From: Chloroflexota bacterium
GTDB lineage: Bacteria > Chloroflexota > UBA11872 > UBA12225 > JAJDUF01
DNA length: 64,000 bases
Assembly (NCBI GenBank): GCA_022826725.1
Contig: JAJDUF010000004.1
Location: 248,001 to 312,000 of the forward strand
Direction: 5' to 3'
This document shows, piece after piece, positions 50,254-59,317 of the stretch; positions within the stretch are counted from its first letter, which is position 1, and each line of letters starts with the position of its first letter. A program made the position numbers and the translations under genes. Below the pieces are notes generated by a model. It ran no database searches. It worked only from the letters and a program-made list of their open reading frames with translations, and was not told the origin of the DNA.

Positions 50254-51338
50254 GAGTCTGCTGGCCGCCTCATATTACAGCCCTGGCAGAGCGTATTCTG
50301 CAGGTAGTTGGCCTGGAGGTCCTTGTACTCCCGGCTCTCCCAGATGTCGTACAGGCTCGCGCGGTTGACGTTCCCGAAATAGCCGAGCGTCCGGCGCAGC
50401 GCGTCCGGCGCGCAGCAGGGGTTGAACCTGCCGTCGGAAGCCACCCACGCCTCCTGTCCCAGAAACGGGCAGACACCGCCAGGGGCAATGTCGCCCACAT
50501 CGTCCACATCGAGCCGGAAGATGTTCTCCAGCAGCACGCGGTCGCCTCTCGGCAGCCGGTGCTGCTCAACCAGTTCATGTGCGGCATCCACGACGGCGTT
50601 CCAGCGGGCGATGGCCTCCTGGCTTCTCCGCATCGACTGGCGTCGTATCTCGCTGAAGTGGACCCATAGATGGTGTCCCTTCACCCGATCCACACCCAGA
50701 TCGGCAGCCAGCTTCACGATGTCGGGCAGTTCGTTTACGTTGATCTCCATGAACGTGAGTTGGAACGTGACGCGGCACCGGTTCCCGCCACGTGCCGCGT
50801 GCGAGTCTCTGACCGCGATGAACGTCCGCAGGTTGTCGAGCACGGTCTCCCAGTTCGACCCGAGCATGACGTTCTCCTGGGTCGCTTTCGTCGCGCCGTT
50901 CCAGGAAACCTTCACGTCGGACGTCACGGGTACGATCCGCTCCGCCCATGCTCTGGCCCCCCTCCTCGGAAACGTCCCGTTGGTCGTCAGATTGAGCTTG
51001 ACTCCGTACTCCGCGCAGAGGCCCAAAATCTCGTCGAAGTGCCGGTAGAGGAGCGGCTCGCCCATCGTCGAAGGTATGATCTCACGCAGGCCCCTACCTT
51101 TGGATTCCTCCATCACCCGGCGAATCAGGTCGATACCCATGAGACGCTTGGGACGCCCCGCCTTCCGCCGGTCGCTCTGAGTCGTGCTGTAGGGCGAGTG
51201 GTCTTCGCACATGATGCAGTGGAGGTTGCAATCGTCGGGATTGGTATCGAACGTGATCCGCCACGGGCCTGGCCGCGCCCTCGTTGCGGCTGGACCTGCC
51301 TGGTGATGTGTCCGCTGTTCGACTGCGACTGCGCTCAT
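50250..51338 (-). CDS. Radical SAM/SPASM domain protein
   Basis: Predicted 362 residues; ATG 51338 overlaps the glycosyltransferase stop as ATGA. The radical SAM cluster motif is Cys37-x3-Cys41-x2-Cys44 (CNLHCIMC). STMGEPLLYRHFDEIL is the GGE-like SAM-binding stretch, and LNLTTNGTFPRRG follows. The C-terminal SPASM region has CPFLGQEAWVASDGRFNPCC and CQGCNMR, binding an auxiliary Fe-S cluster. SPASM enzymes often modify peptides or carbohydrates. No small precursor peptide gene is obvious on either side, so I cannot say whether this is a RiPP pathway. It is coupled with a GT4 and the WG methyltransferase. Confidence 0.9.
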   Translation of the reverse strand: MSAVAVEQRTHHQAGPAATRARPGPWRITFDTNPDDCNLHCIMCEDHSPYSTTQSDRRKAGRPKRLMGIDLIRRVMEESKGRGLREIIPSTMGEPLLYRHFDEILGLCAEYGVKLNLTTNGTFPRRGARAWAERIVPVTSDVKVSWNGATKATQENVMLGSNWETVLDNLRTFIAVRDSHAARGGNRCRVTFQLTFMEINVNELPDIVKLAADLGVDRVKGHHLWVHFSEIRRQSMRRSQEAIARWNAVVDAAHELVEQHRLPRGDRVLLENIFRLDVDDVGDIAPGGVCPFLGQEAWVASDGRFNPCCAPDALRRTLGYFGNVNRASLYDIWESREYKDLQANYLQNTLCQGCNMRRPADS

Positions 51339-52645
51339 TGTCCCTCGGCTCTGTCTATCAGGTTGTGGTAGATGCTCTCTACTGCTAGGGCGTGCTCCCC
51401 CATGTCCGGGACGTTCCCGTCCTCCGACTGCACGTAGCCCCGACTTCCCAATCGCCTCGCCAACTGCGGGTCATCGGCCAGTCTCTGCATCTGCCGAGCG
51501 AGGGAACGGGTATCGCGATGGGCAAAGAGTAGGCCGTTTCGCTCGTGATGGACGTACTCGGCCATTCCTCCGTAGTCGGCGGTTATCACGGGGACCCTGG
51601 CCTGCAGCGCCTCGTGGATGACGAGGGGCGAGTTCTCCGCCCAGATCGAAGGCACGACAATGGCGTCGCAGCGGTTGAACACGTCAGGCACGATATCCTC
51701 ATTCCGGTACTCGCCCATCCACTTGACGCGGTCACCCGCACCGTCGGGCAGGGTTCGCACCAGTGCCTTCAGTCCCTCGGTCTCGACACCCCAGTCGCGG
51801 CCCCAGATGCGGAGCCGCGGGCCGCCGGACACGCTGCCAAACGACTCTATGAGTTGATTCACTCCCTTCGCCGGTATGTGTGTCCCGATGTACCCGAACG
51901 TAAACGGCTCACCCCCCGTTCTGCTGCGTCCCTCCATACGTTGCCGGTGAAAGCCGTAATCGAGATACGTGAGCTTGCCTTCCGGGATGCCGAAGTCATC
52001 CCGGAAGCGCCGCAGCAGATACTTCGACGGTGCAATGAACACATCGACGGCAGCACAGACCTCCCGGACATGCCCCATCCGCCGGCCCACCCATTCCGTC
52101 CAGTAGGCGGCGTCCGCCTCGTATTCCCGCTCGTTGCCGGAGAAATACCGCACGTAGCAACGCACGGCGCATTTTCTGTCGTCCTGCCCGTCGCAGACCG
52201 GCCAGACGTCCGCTGGGTCTTGGGGATACATCTGAATGAACTGACCCCTCGGACACATCAGCCAATAGTCGTGCAGGGTGAACACCACCGGAATCCGCCG
52301 CTGTCTCGCCTCGAACACGAGCGAGGTGGACAGATGGTGGAGGTGTCCGATATGGAGCACTTCCGGGCGAATGTCGTCTAACAGGCCGGCGAAAGCCTTG
52401 TCTACGGCGGCGTGCCGGTACCCGTCCGCTGCCCGCGCCATGTTCACGACGTGCAGGGTGATGCGAGGATCGGAAGAGTCCGTCTCGCGCTGTGTCGCGT
52501 ACTCGGCGAGGAATATATCCTGCTGCCTCGTGAAGACGTGTACCTCATGACGTTCGGCGAGCGCTTGGGCCAAGCCTTGGGTATAGACTTCAGAGCCTGC
52601 GTTGTAGCGCATCGGATAGCCATGGATCACTTGGAGTATCTTCAT
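51335..52645 (-). CDS. GT4-type glycosyltransferase
   Basis: Predicted 436 residues; ATG 52645 follows aaggtggagtgcagt. MKILQVIHGYPMRYNAGSEVY gives the GT-B N-terminal domain with the glycine-containing acceptor loop. FTFGYIGTHIPAKGVNQLIE and WAENSPLVIHEALQARVPVI (the E-x7-E type donor site) lie in the C-terminal domain. YWLMCPRGQFIQM and a Cys-rich insertion (CDGQDDRKCAVRC) are noticeable. It transfers an NDP-sugar to an unknown acceptor in the cytoplasm. It is the first gene of the four-gene chain; no own promoter is identified. Confidence 0.88.
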   Translation of the reverse strand: MKILQVIHGYPMRYNAGSEVYTQGLAQALAERHEVHVFTRQQDIFLAEYATQRETDSSDPRITLHVVNMARAADGYRHAAVDKAFAGLLDDIRPEVLHIGHLHHLSTSLVFEARQRRIPVVFTLHDYWLMCPRGQFIQMYPQDPADVWPVCDGQDDRKCAVRCYVRYFSGNEREYEADAAYWTEWVGRRMGHVREVCAAVDVFIAPSKYLLRRFRDDFGIPEGKLTYLDYGFHRQRMEGRSRTGGEPFTFGYIGTHIPAKGVNQLIESFGSVSGGPRLRIWGRDWGVETEGLKALVRTLPDGAGDRVKWMGEYRNEDIVPDVFNRCDAIVVPSIWAENSPLVIHEALQARVPVITADYGGMAEYVHHERNGLLFAHRDTRSLARQMQRLADDPQLARRLGSRGYVQSEDGNVPDMGEHALAVESIYHNLIDRAEGQ

Positions 52646-52864
52646 ACTGCACTCCACCTTGCCATCGCTCTGGACTACCGCCAACCAGTGAGCCGGACGA
52701 ATCCTGTGTTGGGCCATCAGAATTCGGGGCCTGGCATCTCCCCATGCGAAGAATCGCCGCTATCGTCCTCGGTCTTAGGCCGGTGCGCCCGCTACCCGGC
52801 CAACCACGGATTCGTTACCTCAACCCCATAGCCGGCAAAGTCATCCACATCCCTTGTGAGGCGG

Positions 52865-54427
52865 TCAGGGCCCCGTGTACAACTCCGTGTCCGGGTGGAA
52901 CTGGAACCATCCGAACCAGAACGACATGTGCGTAGGTATCCGCGGGAGCTGCTCCGACTCGTCTGCCGTGTTGACCAGAAACCTCTCGGTCACCTGCCAG
53001 GTTCCCCCGTCGGCGTCCGCTATCACGGACGGAACGCCGAGGTGAACGCCGCCATCGTTCGGCACCAGCTTGAACGACCTCCCGCCACGATAGTAGGCCC
53101 TCGCACCCTCGCTTACGGCCGACCCCAGCACCACTATCGCCTCGCCGCCCACCACGTCGTTTACGATGCGGTGCTCCCGCAGCGCTGCGGAGGAGTAGGC
53201 CTTGTAGCTGTCGTTCAGCCGGACCCCTAGCACGATGTCCTTTGCTGCCACCCGGTCGTCCCGGTCAGGGACCGGGAACATCGTCTCCGGCGCGTTGAAG
53301 TAGGCGTAGTAGATAGCCCGCGGGTCCTCCTCCGGCACGTAGAATCCGGCGGGATACAGGCCCGTCTCCTGCTCCAGCACCGTCGTGTCGGGATGCAGCG
53401 CCAGCCATTCCACCCACGTCGTGAGCATGACCGGGAAGAAGTCAAGCTCTATCCCCGAATCCCACAACGGCCCGATGACCGGCTCGCCTGTGAGCTGATT
53501 CCAGAGCGAGTTGGTCAGCCGGTCGTACATGACCTTGTTGCTGCGGTACAGCAGCCCCGACGTGCCGAAAGTGGTTGGTTCTCCGTTGATCTTGGCGGAA
53601 TACACGATTCCGGTACCGCAGAGCGTTCAGTAGGCCAGGGCGATTGGCTCACCTCCCACCACGTCGTTGACCATCTCGTGCGCGTTCACGATGCGGAGCG
53701 GGTACGCCCGGTGCTCTCCATTAATAGACACGCCGAACACCCGGTCGCTCGGCCGCAGGTAGTCTTGGGCGCCCGCCGGAACGACCGGGGGGTTCTGCAG
53801 GTCCGGAATCCCGTCGGGACGGACGCCTCCCCACGCAAGCTCGACTACGTTTATCCGCGAGCCTTGCGCTGCCGGAGCCAAGAACTCACCGAACCTGGCG
53901 TCAATCAGGCTCATGAACGCGCTCTTCCACTGCACGTACCCGGCGGGGGGGCGGTATTCGTCGGCATTCCGGCCCAGCCACTCCATCCACTTGTTCCAGG
54001 CATCCAAGTCCTGACCAAACTCCTGACCCGTTAGCGCCGCGAGCGCCTTGTTGGTCTCTATCACCAACTCCCGGTTCCCGAAGAAGCGGAACATCTCGAT
54101 CAGCAGCGGGACCATGGATTTGTCATTGTTGGCGACGGCGAGTGAGATGGCCTGGTGCGTGTCGTCAGGGATGTGATCACGGCCCGAGTAGAGCAGGTAC
54201 ATATTTCCGGTGGAGTCGTAGCCCGTTGCGGTAGTCGGCGCCCGTGCCGCCGTCCGCTCGGGCGTTTCGGCTGGGGTCAGCGCAGCCGTCGCAGTCTGTG
54301 GGGGTGAAGCCGGCGGTGCGCCCTCGCCCGCCGGGCCGGCCGGCTCGCCCGTAAGTGAGCACGCCACGGCAGCCGCCGCGATAACCCCGGCCACCAATGC
54401 TCCGAAATGACGCAAGCGCCTACTCAC
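52865..54427 (-). CDS. DUF3179 domain selenoprotein candidate (in-frame TGA read as Sec)
   Basis: One 520-residue frame from GTG 54427 (aggagg 6 bases upstream) to 52865, interrupted only by TGA at 53627-53629 (residue 267). Upstream: a signal/lipobox-like ALVAGVIAAAAVACS and DUF3179 start blocks (RAYPLRIVNAHEMVNDVVGG). The TGA stands between GEPIALAY and TLCGTGIVYS, exactly where DUF3179 proteins have the first Cys of Y-C-P-L-C-G. The frame then continues through FGTSGLLYRSNKVMYDRLT, SLWNQLTGEP and a second similar half. Readthrough is supported by the hairpin at 53594-53617. The redox-type U-x-x-C suggests a thiol-redox role outside the membrane. A pseudogene is the alternative. Confidence 0.8.
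53594..53617 (-). promoter_or_regulatory. SECIS-like hairpin after the in-frame TGA
   Basis: On the minus strand, 14 bases after TGA, cggaat and attccg form a 6-bp perfect stem (53612-53596) around loop cgtgt. Two further G-C pairs (53617-53616 with 53595-53594) extend it across a 3-base bulge. The loop begins 20 bases after the TGA and has G as its second base, both within the pattern usual for bacterial SECIS elements recognised by SelB. Confidence 0.6.
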
Positions 54428-54603
54428 AGGAGTCCTCCTACCCGAGACCGGCCGGCTTCTCCCATGGTTGTACCACCTGTGATGTTCCCCCGACAAGGGT
54501 AAGGACGAGGTGAGAGGCGATGATACCCGGGTAGGGATGCGAGGATTCAATCGGTTTGAGCCATGCTAGGATTCAGACGGGCAGCTCCACGTAGGAGGCA
54601 GCA

Positions 54604-55131
54604 ATGCGTAACGTTTGGCTACTCGGCGGACTGGCAACGGTGCTCACGACCGTCGCGCTGGCCATCGTACTCAGCGCCTTTTTCTCCTCTTCCGATGACG
54701 ATAGCGTTGACTTGGTGGATCGGGAGCAATTCACGGTAGACCTGGTGCAGCAGGCGTTGGAACGTTATGACCGAGACGGTCGATATGACACACTCAAATA
54801 CTACAATTCCGCGGAAAGCGCAAGCGGGGAATGGTACATCTTTATCCTCGATGCCGAGGGCACGGTGGTCGCCCATATCAACCAAAGCCTGCTCGGCCGC
54901 GGTGTGAAGGAGGGCTTGGGCGTGGATGCAACCGGCTACCGGTTCGGCGAAGTGATGCTGGGCACGACCGAGGACGGCCTATGGGTGGACTACGTCTTCT
55001 TCAATCCGAAAACCGGCAAGCAGGATGTCAAGCACTCCTGGGTAGTCAGGCACGACGGGTTGATCTTCGGCTCCGGGTGGTATGAAGGTGATGAAGCACT
55101 ATGGCCCGACTTCCAGCTCCGGCTGGTATAA
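54604..55131 (+). CDS. Membrane-anchored single-Cache-domain protein
   Basis: Predicted 175 residues. An N-terminal helix (VWLLGGLATVLTTVALAIVLSAFF in parts) anchors it. The remainder is an extracytoplasmic Cache-type domain: TVDLVQQALERYDRDGRYDTLKYYN, then GEWYIFILDAEGTVVAHIN and GLWVDYVFFNPKTGKQDVKHSW, then a flavour of ligand-binding PAS/Cache proteins. It lacks a kinase, cyclase or chemotaxis output domain, so it probably acts as a binding or regulatory subunit. It sits 51 bases before the betaine-type ABC ATPase gene on the same strand and may be a sensor for the same solute (inference). Confidence 0.75.
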   Translation: MRNVWLLGGLATVLTTVALAIVLSAFFSSSDDDSVDLVDREQFTVDLVQQALERYDRDGRYDTLKYYNSAESASGEWYIFILDAEGTVVAHINQSLLGRGVKEGLGVDATGYRFGEVMLGTTEDGLWVDYVFFNPKTGKQDVKHSWVVRHDGLIFGSGWYEGDEALWPDFQLRLV

Positions 55132-55182
55132 CTAGGGCTGGGGACGCTGACGTAAGCTCAACCTCCGTCGGCAGGGAGCGCT

Positions 55183-56376
55183 ATGGTTGCTCAGATCAAG
55201 GTCGCCGGCCTCTGGAAGATATTTGGTGCTAGGCCGGAGCGCGCGCTGCAACCGGAGTACGCTGCCAAGAGCCGCGCGGAGATTCAGGCGGAACTGGGCT
55301 TGGTGGTGGGGCTGCGGGACGTGTCCTTCAGCGTGGACCGCGGCCAGATTTTCGTCGTCATGGGGCTGTCCGGCAGCGGCAAGTCAACGCTGGTGCGCTG
55401 CCTCATCAGGCTTACCGAAGCCACCAAGGGGCAGGTTTATTTCGATGGCGAGGACATTTGCACCTACTCGTCCGCCCAACTCACGCAGTTCCGCCGGCAG
55501 AAGATCGCGATGGTCTTCCAGCACTTCGGCCTGCTGCCGCACCGCCGGGTGCTGGACAACGTGGCCTATGGGCTGGAAATACAAGGCATGGGCAAGGCGG
55601 CGCGCTACCGGGCGGCGACAGAGGCCATCGAGACGGTGGGACTGAAGGGCTGGGAGCACTACTATCCCCGGGAGATGAGCGGTGGCATGCAGCAGCGCGT
55701 CGGGATTGCCAGGGCGCTGGCGGTCAATCCCGACGTGCTACTCATGGACGAGCCGTTCAGCGGCCTCGATCCGCTCATCCGTAGAGAGATACAGGACGAG
55801 CTGCTCTCGCTACAGACGGCGCTGCACAAGACCATCGTGTTCATTACGCACGATCTGAACGAGGCGCTGAAGCTGGGCGACCGCATCGCCATCATGCGCG
55901 ACGGGCAGATTATTCAGGAAGGTTCACCGGAGGAGATTGTCACGCTGCCGAGCGATGACTACGTGACCGAGTTCGTCCAGGACGTGTCCAGGTCCAAGGT
56001 CATTCAGGCGCAGGCCATCATGCAGGAGCCGAGCCTGGTGGTGTATGAACGGCAAGGCCCCCGCGTGGCGCTACACACCATGCAGAGTCACAGCGTTGGC
56101 GCGGCGTTCCTGATCGGGCGCGACTTCACCCTGCGGGGAATCATCACACAGGAGCAGGCCGCGGCCCTCTCCTCCCAGCACCAGGAGTCGCTGGAAGACG
56201 CACCGATCACTCCGGCGATGACCACAACCCCCGAAACCTATATCGAGGAGATTATCCCGCTCGCGGCGCAGACCGAATATCCGATTGCGGTGGTTGCCGA
56301 GAACGGGAGCCTGTTGGGCGAGATTCGCCGGGGGGTCCTGCTGACCGGTCTGTCGGCGGGCAGTGAGGAGGGCTAA
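55183..56376 (+). CDS. proV: Glycine betaine/L-proline-type ABC transporter ATP-binding protein
   Basis: Predicted 397 residues, matching ProV/OpuAA length. Walker A GLSGSGKST is at 61-69, signature MSGGMQQRVGIARAL from 165, Walker B LLMDEPFSGLD with the catalytic Glu at ~190, and the switch His in FITHDLNEALKLGDR. An N-terminal stretch before the fold (WKIFGARPERALQ) is characteristic of the betaine subfamily. The C-terminal ~120 residues resemble a pair of CBS motifs, which in OpuA sense ionic strength. It powers uptake of glycine betaine, proline or related osmolytes. The permease gene follows after one base. Confidence 0.93.
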   Translation: MVAQIKVAGLWKIFGARPERALQPEYAAKSRAEIQAELGLVVGLRDVSFSVDRGQIFVVMGLSGSGKSTLVRCLIRLTEATKGQVYFDGEDICTYSSAQLTQFRRQKIAMVFQHFGLLPHRRVLDNVAYGLEIQGMGKAARYRAATEAIETVGLKGWEHYYPREMSGGMQQRVGIARALAVNPDVLLMDEPFSGLDPLIRREIQDELLSLQTALHKTIVFITHDLNEALKLGDRIAIMRDGQIIQEGSPEEIVTLPSDDYVTEFVQDVSRSKVIQAQAIMQEPSLVVYERQGPRVALHTMQSHSVGAAFLIGRDFTLRGIITQEQAAALSSQHQESLEDAPITPAMTTTPETYIEEIIPLAAQTEYPIAVVAENGSLLGEIRRGVLLTGLSAGSEEG

Positions 56377-56377
56377 C

Positions 56378-57442
56378 ATGGCGCAGGCCGAAGACGCGCA
56401 ATCCAGTACGGCACCCCCCTCGCCGCGCACTATGCTCGGCACCGCCCGGCCGCTCTACCGTTGGCTGGCCGGGTTGGCGGTGGTGGTCATCGTGCTGCTG
56501 GCCAGCCTGTTGCTGTGGGGCACGGCGATGGAGTTCCCCACCACGGTGTCCAGCTCGACAATCCAAACCTCCGGTGGCGGTACCGTCACGCTGGAGAAAA
56601 CGGTCCGTGAGGTCACGGGCCGGGCCATTGACGACGCGGTCGGGTGGGTCACGAAAGAGGGGAGCTGGCTGTTCGAAAGCCTGAGTACGGCCGTGACCTA
56701 TGCGCTGGTATACATCGAGAACGTCCTGAAATGGGTGCCCTGGCCCGCTATCGTGGTCGGTCTCGCGCTGCTCTCGTTTGCGGTGGGGCGCTGGCAGCTG
56801 CTGGCCTTCACCTCCTTTGCGCTACTCTTCGTCGGCTTCATGGACCTGTGGGAAAACACCATAGACACGATTGCGCTCATGGTGGTGGCGGTGACGATCT
56901 CGGTACTGATCGGCCTGCCCCTGGGTGTGTTGGCCGCCCGCAGCCAACTGGCCGACAACCTGATGCGCCCACTCCTGGACGGAATGCAAACCATGCCCAG
57001 TTTCGTCTACCTGCTGCCGGGCATTCTGTTCTTCGGCTTGGGCAAACCGGCCGGCATCTTCGCCACCATCATTTACGCAGTTCCGCCGGTCATCCGATTG
57101 ACCAATTTGGGCATCCGGCAGGTACCCGTCGAAACGGTTGAAGCCGCCCGCTCGTTCGGCGCGTCATCCCGGCAGATACTGACCACCGTTCAGATTCCGA
57201 TGGCCTTGCCCACCATCATGGCCGGCATCAACCAGACGACACTGATGGCGCTGGCCATGGTGACGATTGCCAGCATGGTGGCCGCCGGCGGTCTGGGCGA
57301 TAACGTGCTGCGGGCGCTGCAAAAGAACCAGCCGGGGAACGGGGCCATCGCCGGACTGGCGATTGTCTTCCTCGCCATCATCATGGATCGCCTTACGCAG
57401 GCGGTGGCCCGTAAGCGCCAGGAAGCCCTGAGGGTCGGCTAG
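56378..57442 (+). CDS. proW: Glycine betaine/L-proline-type ABC transporter permease
   Basis: Predicted 354 residues; ATG 56378 begins one base after the ATPase gene ends, with gaggagggctaac in front (an in-frame GTG at 56363 is less likely). One N-terminal helix and a ~60-residue extracytoplasmic region are followed by the BPD_transp_1 membrane domain. VEAARSFGASSRQILTTVQIPMALPTIMAGI is the EAA loop that contacts the ATPase (fourteen of its residues are near-invariant in the family). About seven to eight helices in all. Forms the channel of the osmolyte importer. Confidence 0.92.
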   Translation: MAQAEDAQSSTAPPSPRTMLGTARPLYRWLAGLAVVVIVLLASLLLWGTAMEFPTTVSSSTIQTSGGGTVTLEKTVREVTGRAIDDAVGWVTKEGSWLFESLSTAVTYALVYIENVLKWVPWPAIVVGLALLSFAVGRWQLLAFTSFALLFVGFMDLWENTIDTIALMVVAVTISVLIGLPLGVLAARSQLADNLMRPLLDGMQTMPSFVYLLPGILFFGLGKPAGIFATIIYAVPPVIRLTNLGIRQVPVETVEAARSFGASSRQILTTVQIPMALPTIMAGINQTTLMALAMVTIASMVAAGGLGDNVLRALQKNQPGNGAIAGLAIVFLAIIMDRLTQAVARKRQEALRVG

Positions 57443-57525
57443 TGGCAAACGACTCTTGACAACTTCCATCAATTCTGCTGTGCTTAACAAGCGTACAGTC
57501 TGTTCTTTATAGGGGAGGTCTACGT

Positions 57526-58593
57526 ATGCGAACGACGTACCGGCTGTTCGCCCTGTTTGTGGTGTTGCTGGCGACGCTCTCCCTCACGGCCTGTGGGGAA
57601 CCGGAGACTGTCGAGGTAACAAAAGAAGTCGTAGTCGAGGTGACGCCTGTCCCCGCCCCCAAGGAGAAGATCGTTTTCAGCGATCTGAACTGGACGAGCG
57701 CCCAGGTCCAGAACCGCATCGCACAGTACCTCGTCGAAAAGGGCTACGGCTATCCGACGGAGGTCGTCTTTGGGGCGACGCTGCCGCTGTTCCAGGGCCT
57801 GCGCCGGGGCGATAGCCACGTCACCATGGAAATCTGGCTGCCGAACCAGGACGAAGCCTGGATGGAAGCACAAGCAGCCGGTGAAGTGGTTTCCATCGGT
57901 CTAAGCCTGGGCAAAGATTGGCAGTCCGCGTTCGTCATCCCGAAATACCTCCAGGAGCAATATCCGGACCTGGACAGTATCGAGGACCTGAAGGACGAGA
58001 AGTTCAAGAAGCTGTTTGAGACCGCCGAAACGGGCGGCAAAGCGCGCCTGGTGTCCTGTGTCATCGGCTGGGCTTGCGAGGAAGTGAACGCCAAGCAGAT
58101 CGAGGGCTACGGACTAGCGGATCACGTGCATGTGGTCAACCCTGGGGATGGCGCGGCGGCGAACGCCGACCTCTACGGCGCTTACGAGAAGCAGGAGCCG
58201 TGGCTTGGCTACCAGTGGGGCACCAATGACCCGGCCCTGGTCCTGGACCTGGTCCGGCTCGAAGAACCGGAGTATAGCGACGAGTGCTGGTTCACGACCA
58301 AGGCGTGCGCCTATGAAGACGCCACCATCCTGATCGCCGTACATCCGGAGCTGCTGACCAGGGCTGACGACGTGGTAGACATGCTGCGGGCGTGGGAATT
58401 CGACATCAGCACCTATAAGGCGGTCGCCGCCTGGCAAAGCGAAAACCCGGATGCCGACGCCAACGACGCCGCCCTCTGGTGGTTGAACAGCAACGCCGAC
58501 ACCTGGAAAGCCTGGGTGACCCCGGAGGCCGCTGCCGCCATCTCGGCCGCTCTCGCTGCCAACGAAACCCCCGCCGGCTGGCCGAAAGAATAA
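57526..58593 (+). CDS. proX: Glycine betaine/proline-type ABC transporter substrate-binding lipoprotein
   Basis: Predicted 355 residues with signal peptide LFVVLLATLSLTAC, lipobox Cys ~23, then a Val/Glu linker (VEVTKEVVVEVTP) typical of Chloroflexota lipoproteins. The OpuAC-type domain begins IVFSDLNWTSAQVQNRIAQYL; aromatic residues in HVTMEIWLPNQDEAWM, PWLGYQWGT and CWFTTKA are the likely Trp-cage for the quaternary ammonium. Start ATG 57526 follows aggggaggtctacgt. A possible promoter (ttgaca at 57456, poorly defined -10) lies in the 83-base gap, so the binding protein might be made in excess of the membrane parts. Confidence 0.92.
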   Translation: MRTTYRLFALFVVLLATLSLTACGEPETVEVTKEVVVEVTPVPAPKEKIVFSDLNWTSAQVQNRIAQYLVEKGYGYPTEVVFGATLPLFQGLRRGDSHVTMEIWLPNQDEAWMEAQAAGEVVSIGLSLGKDWQSAFVIPKYLQEQYPDLDSIEDLKDEKFKKLFETAETGGKARLVSCVIGWACEEVNAKQIEGYGLADHVHVVNPGDGAAANADLYGAYEKQEPWLGYQWGTNDPALVLDLVRLEEPEYSDECWFTTKACAYEDATILIAVHPELLTRADDVVDMLRAWEFDISTYKAVAAWQSENPDADANDAALWWLNSNADTWKAWVTPEAAAAISAALAANETPAGWPKE

Positions 58594-58620
58594 GACCGGC
58601 CACCGCGCCATCAACCGGCT

Positions 58621-58662
58621 CACCTGCCGTCAACCCCGCGCACGCGGGGTTGACGGCAGGTG
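58621..58662. terminator. Perfect 20-bp hairpin terminator after proX
   Basis: Arms 58621-58640 and 58643-58662 are perfectly complementary over 20 bases with only two bases between (cacctgccgt..aaccccgcg and its inverse), followed by gtatttta. It lies 27 bases after the proX stop and between two converging genes, so it is likely a bidirectional terminator. Confidence 0.85.
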
Positions 58663-58712
58663 GTATTTTAAGCGCCATGGCGGCGCGGTCAGGGCTGCCC
58701 CGGAGCGCCTCA

Positions 58713-59180
58713 TCACCGACCCAACAACGGATTCACGCCCCTGACATTTATCCCATAGTCATAGACCAGATCGCCTCCGGTCATCCCGGACAGAACCAAT
58801 CCCACCATTCCAACCAAAATAACGACCAGATACAGCGGCGTTGTGCCGGCATCCGCTCCTCTTCTGCGAGAAAACCAGCGCCAGCCTGTCAGCACGATGA
58901 AGAACGCGGTCACGGCAAAGCTCCAAAGTTGATGCACCTCGATGACGCCATGCAACTCGGTTTCTTCATAAGGGAAATGAGAGATGAGGCCGGTTACGCT
59001 GGCAATGATCGCACCGAGTGTGCCAATCCACAGCAGCAACCAGGATGTATGTTGCAGGTGGACACTGGACTTGATGCGTAGTGCAACACTCGCCCCAGCG
59101 CTTACGACCAGGAGCGCGATTGGGAAATGAACAGTGATCGCGTGTAAATCATCAAGCGTGTCGGCCAATAGCTCCAACAT
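58713..59180 (-). CDS. DUF2231-type small membrane protein
   Basis: Predicted 155 residues from ATG 59180; the frame is open to 59246, but ATG 59180 gives MLELLADTLDDLHAITVHFP, the expected start. Four hydrophobic segments follow, with HAITVHFPIALLVVSAG at the front (conserved His pair of DUF2231), GVIEVHQLWSFAV in the middle and TGGDLVYDYGINVRGV at the end. DUF2231 proteins are found near respiratory and heme/metal proteins; the histidines may bind a metal or heme (inference). Converges with the ABC transporter. Confidence 0.82.
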   Translation of the reverse strand: MLELLADTLDDLHAITVHFPIALLVVSAGASVALRIKSSVHLQHTSWLLLWIGTLGAIIASVTGLISHFPYEETELHGVIEVHQLWSFAVTAFFIVLTGWRWFSRRRGADAGTTPLYLVVILVGMVGLVLSGMTGGDLVYDYGINVRGVNPLLGR

Positions 59181-59317
59181 TTTTTCCGTCTCTCCATGGG
59201 CCAGGCACTGCGGGAGTACTCCCCACTGAAATATGCTTGGCCCCAAGGGGCAGGAATGTTACACCGACACCTACCCAATTCGCCGGCTCGCACACGGTCC
59301 GGGGGCCACCGCCTTCT

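Noticed and set aside
52865..54427. Two separate genes or a nonsense pseudogene for DUF3179
   Set aside because: The frame is kept on both sides, the TGA replaces a conserved Cys, no other lesion is seen, and a SECIS-like hairpin follows; a pseudogene remains the less likely alternative.
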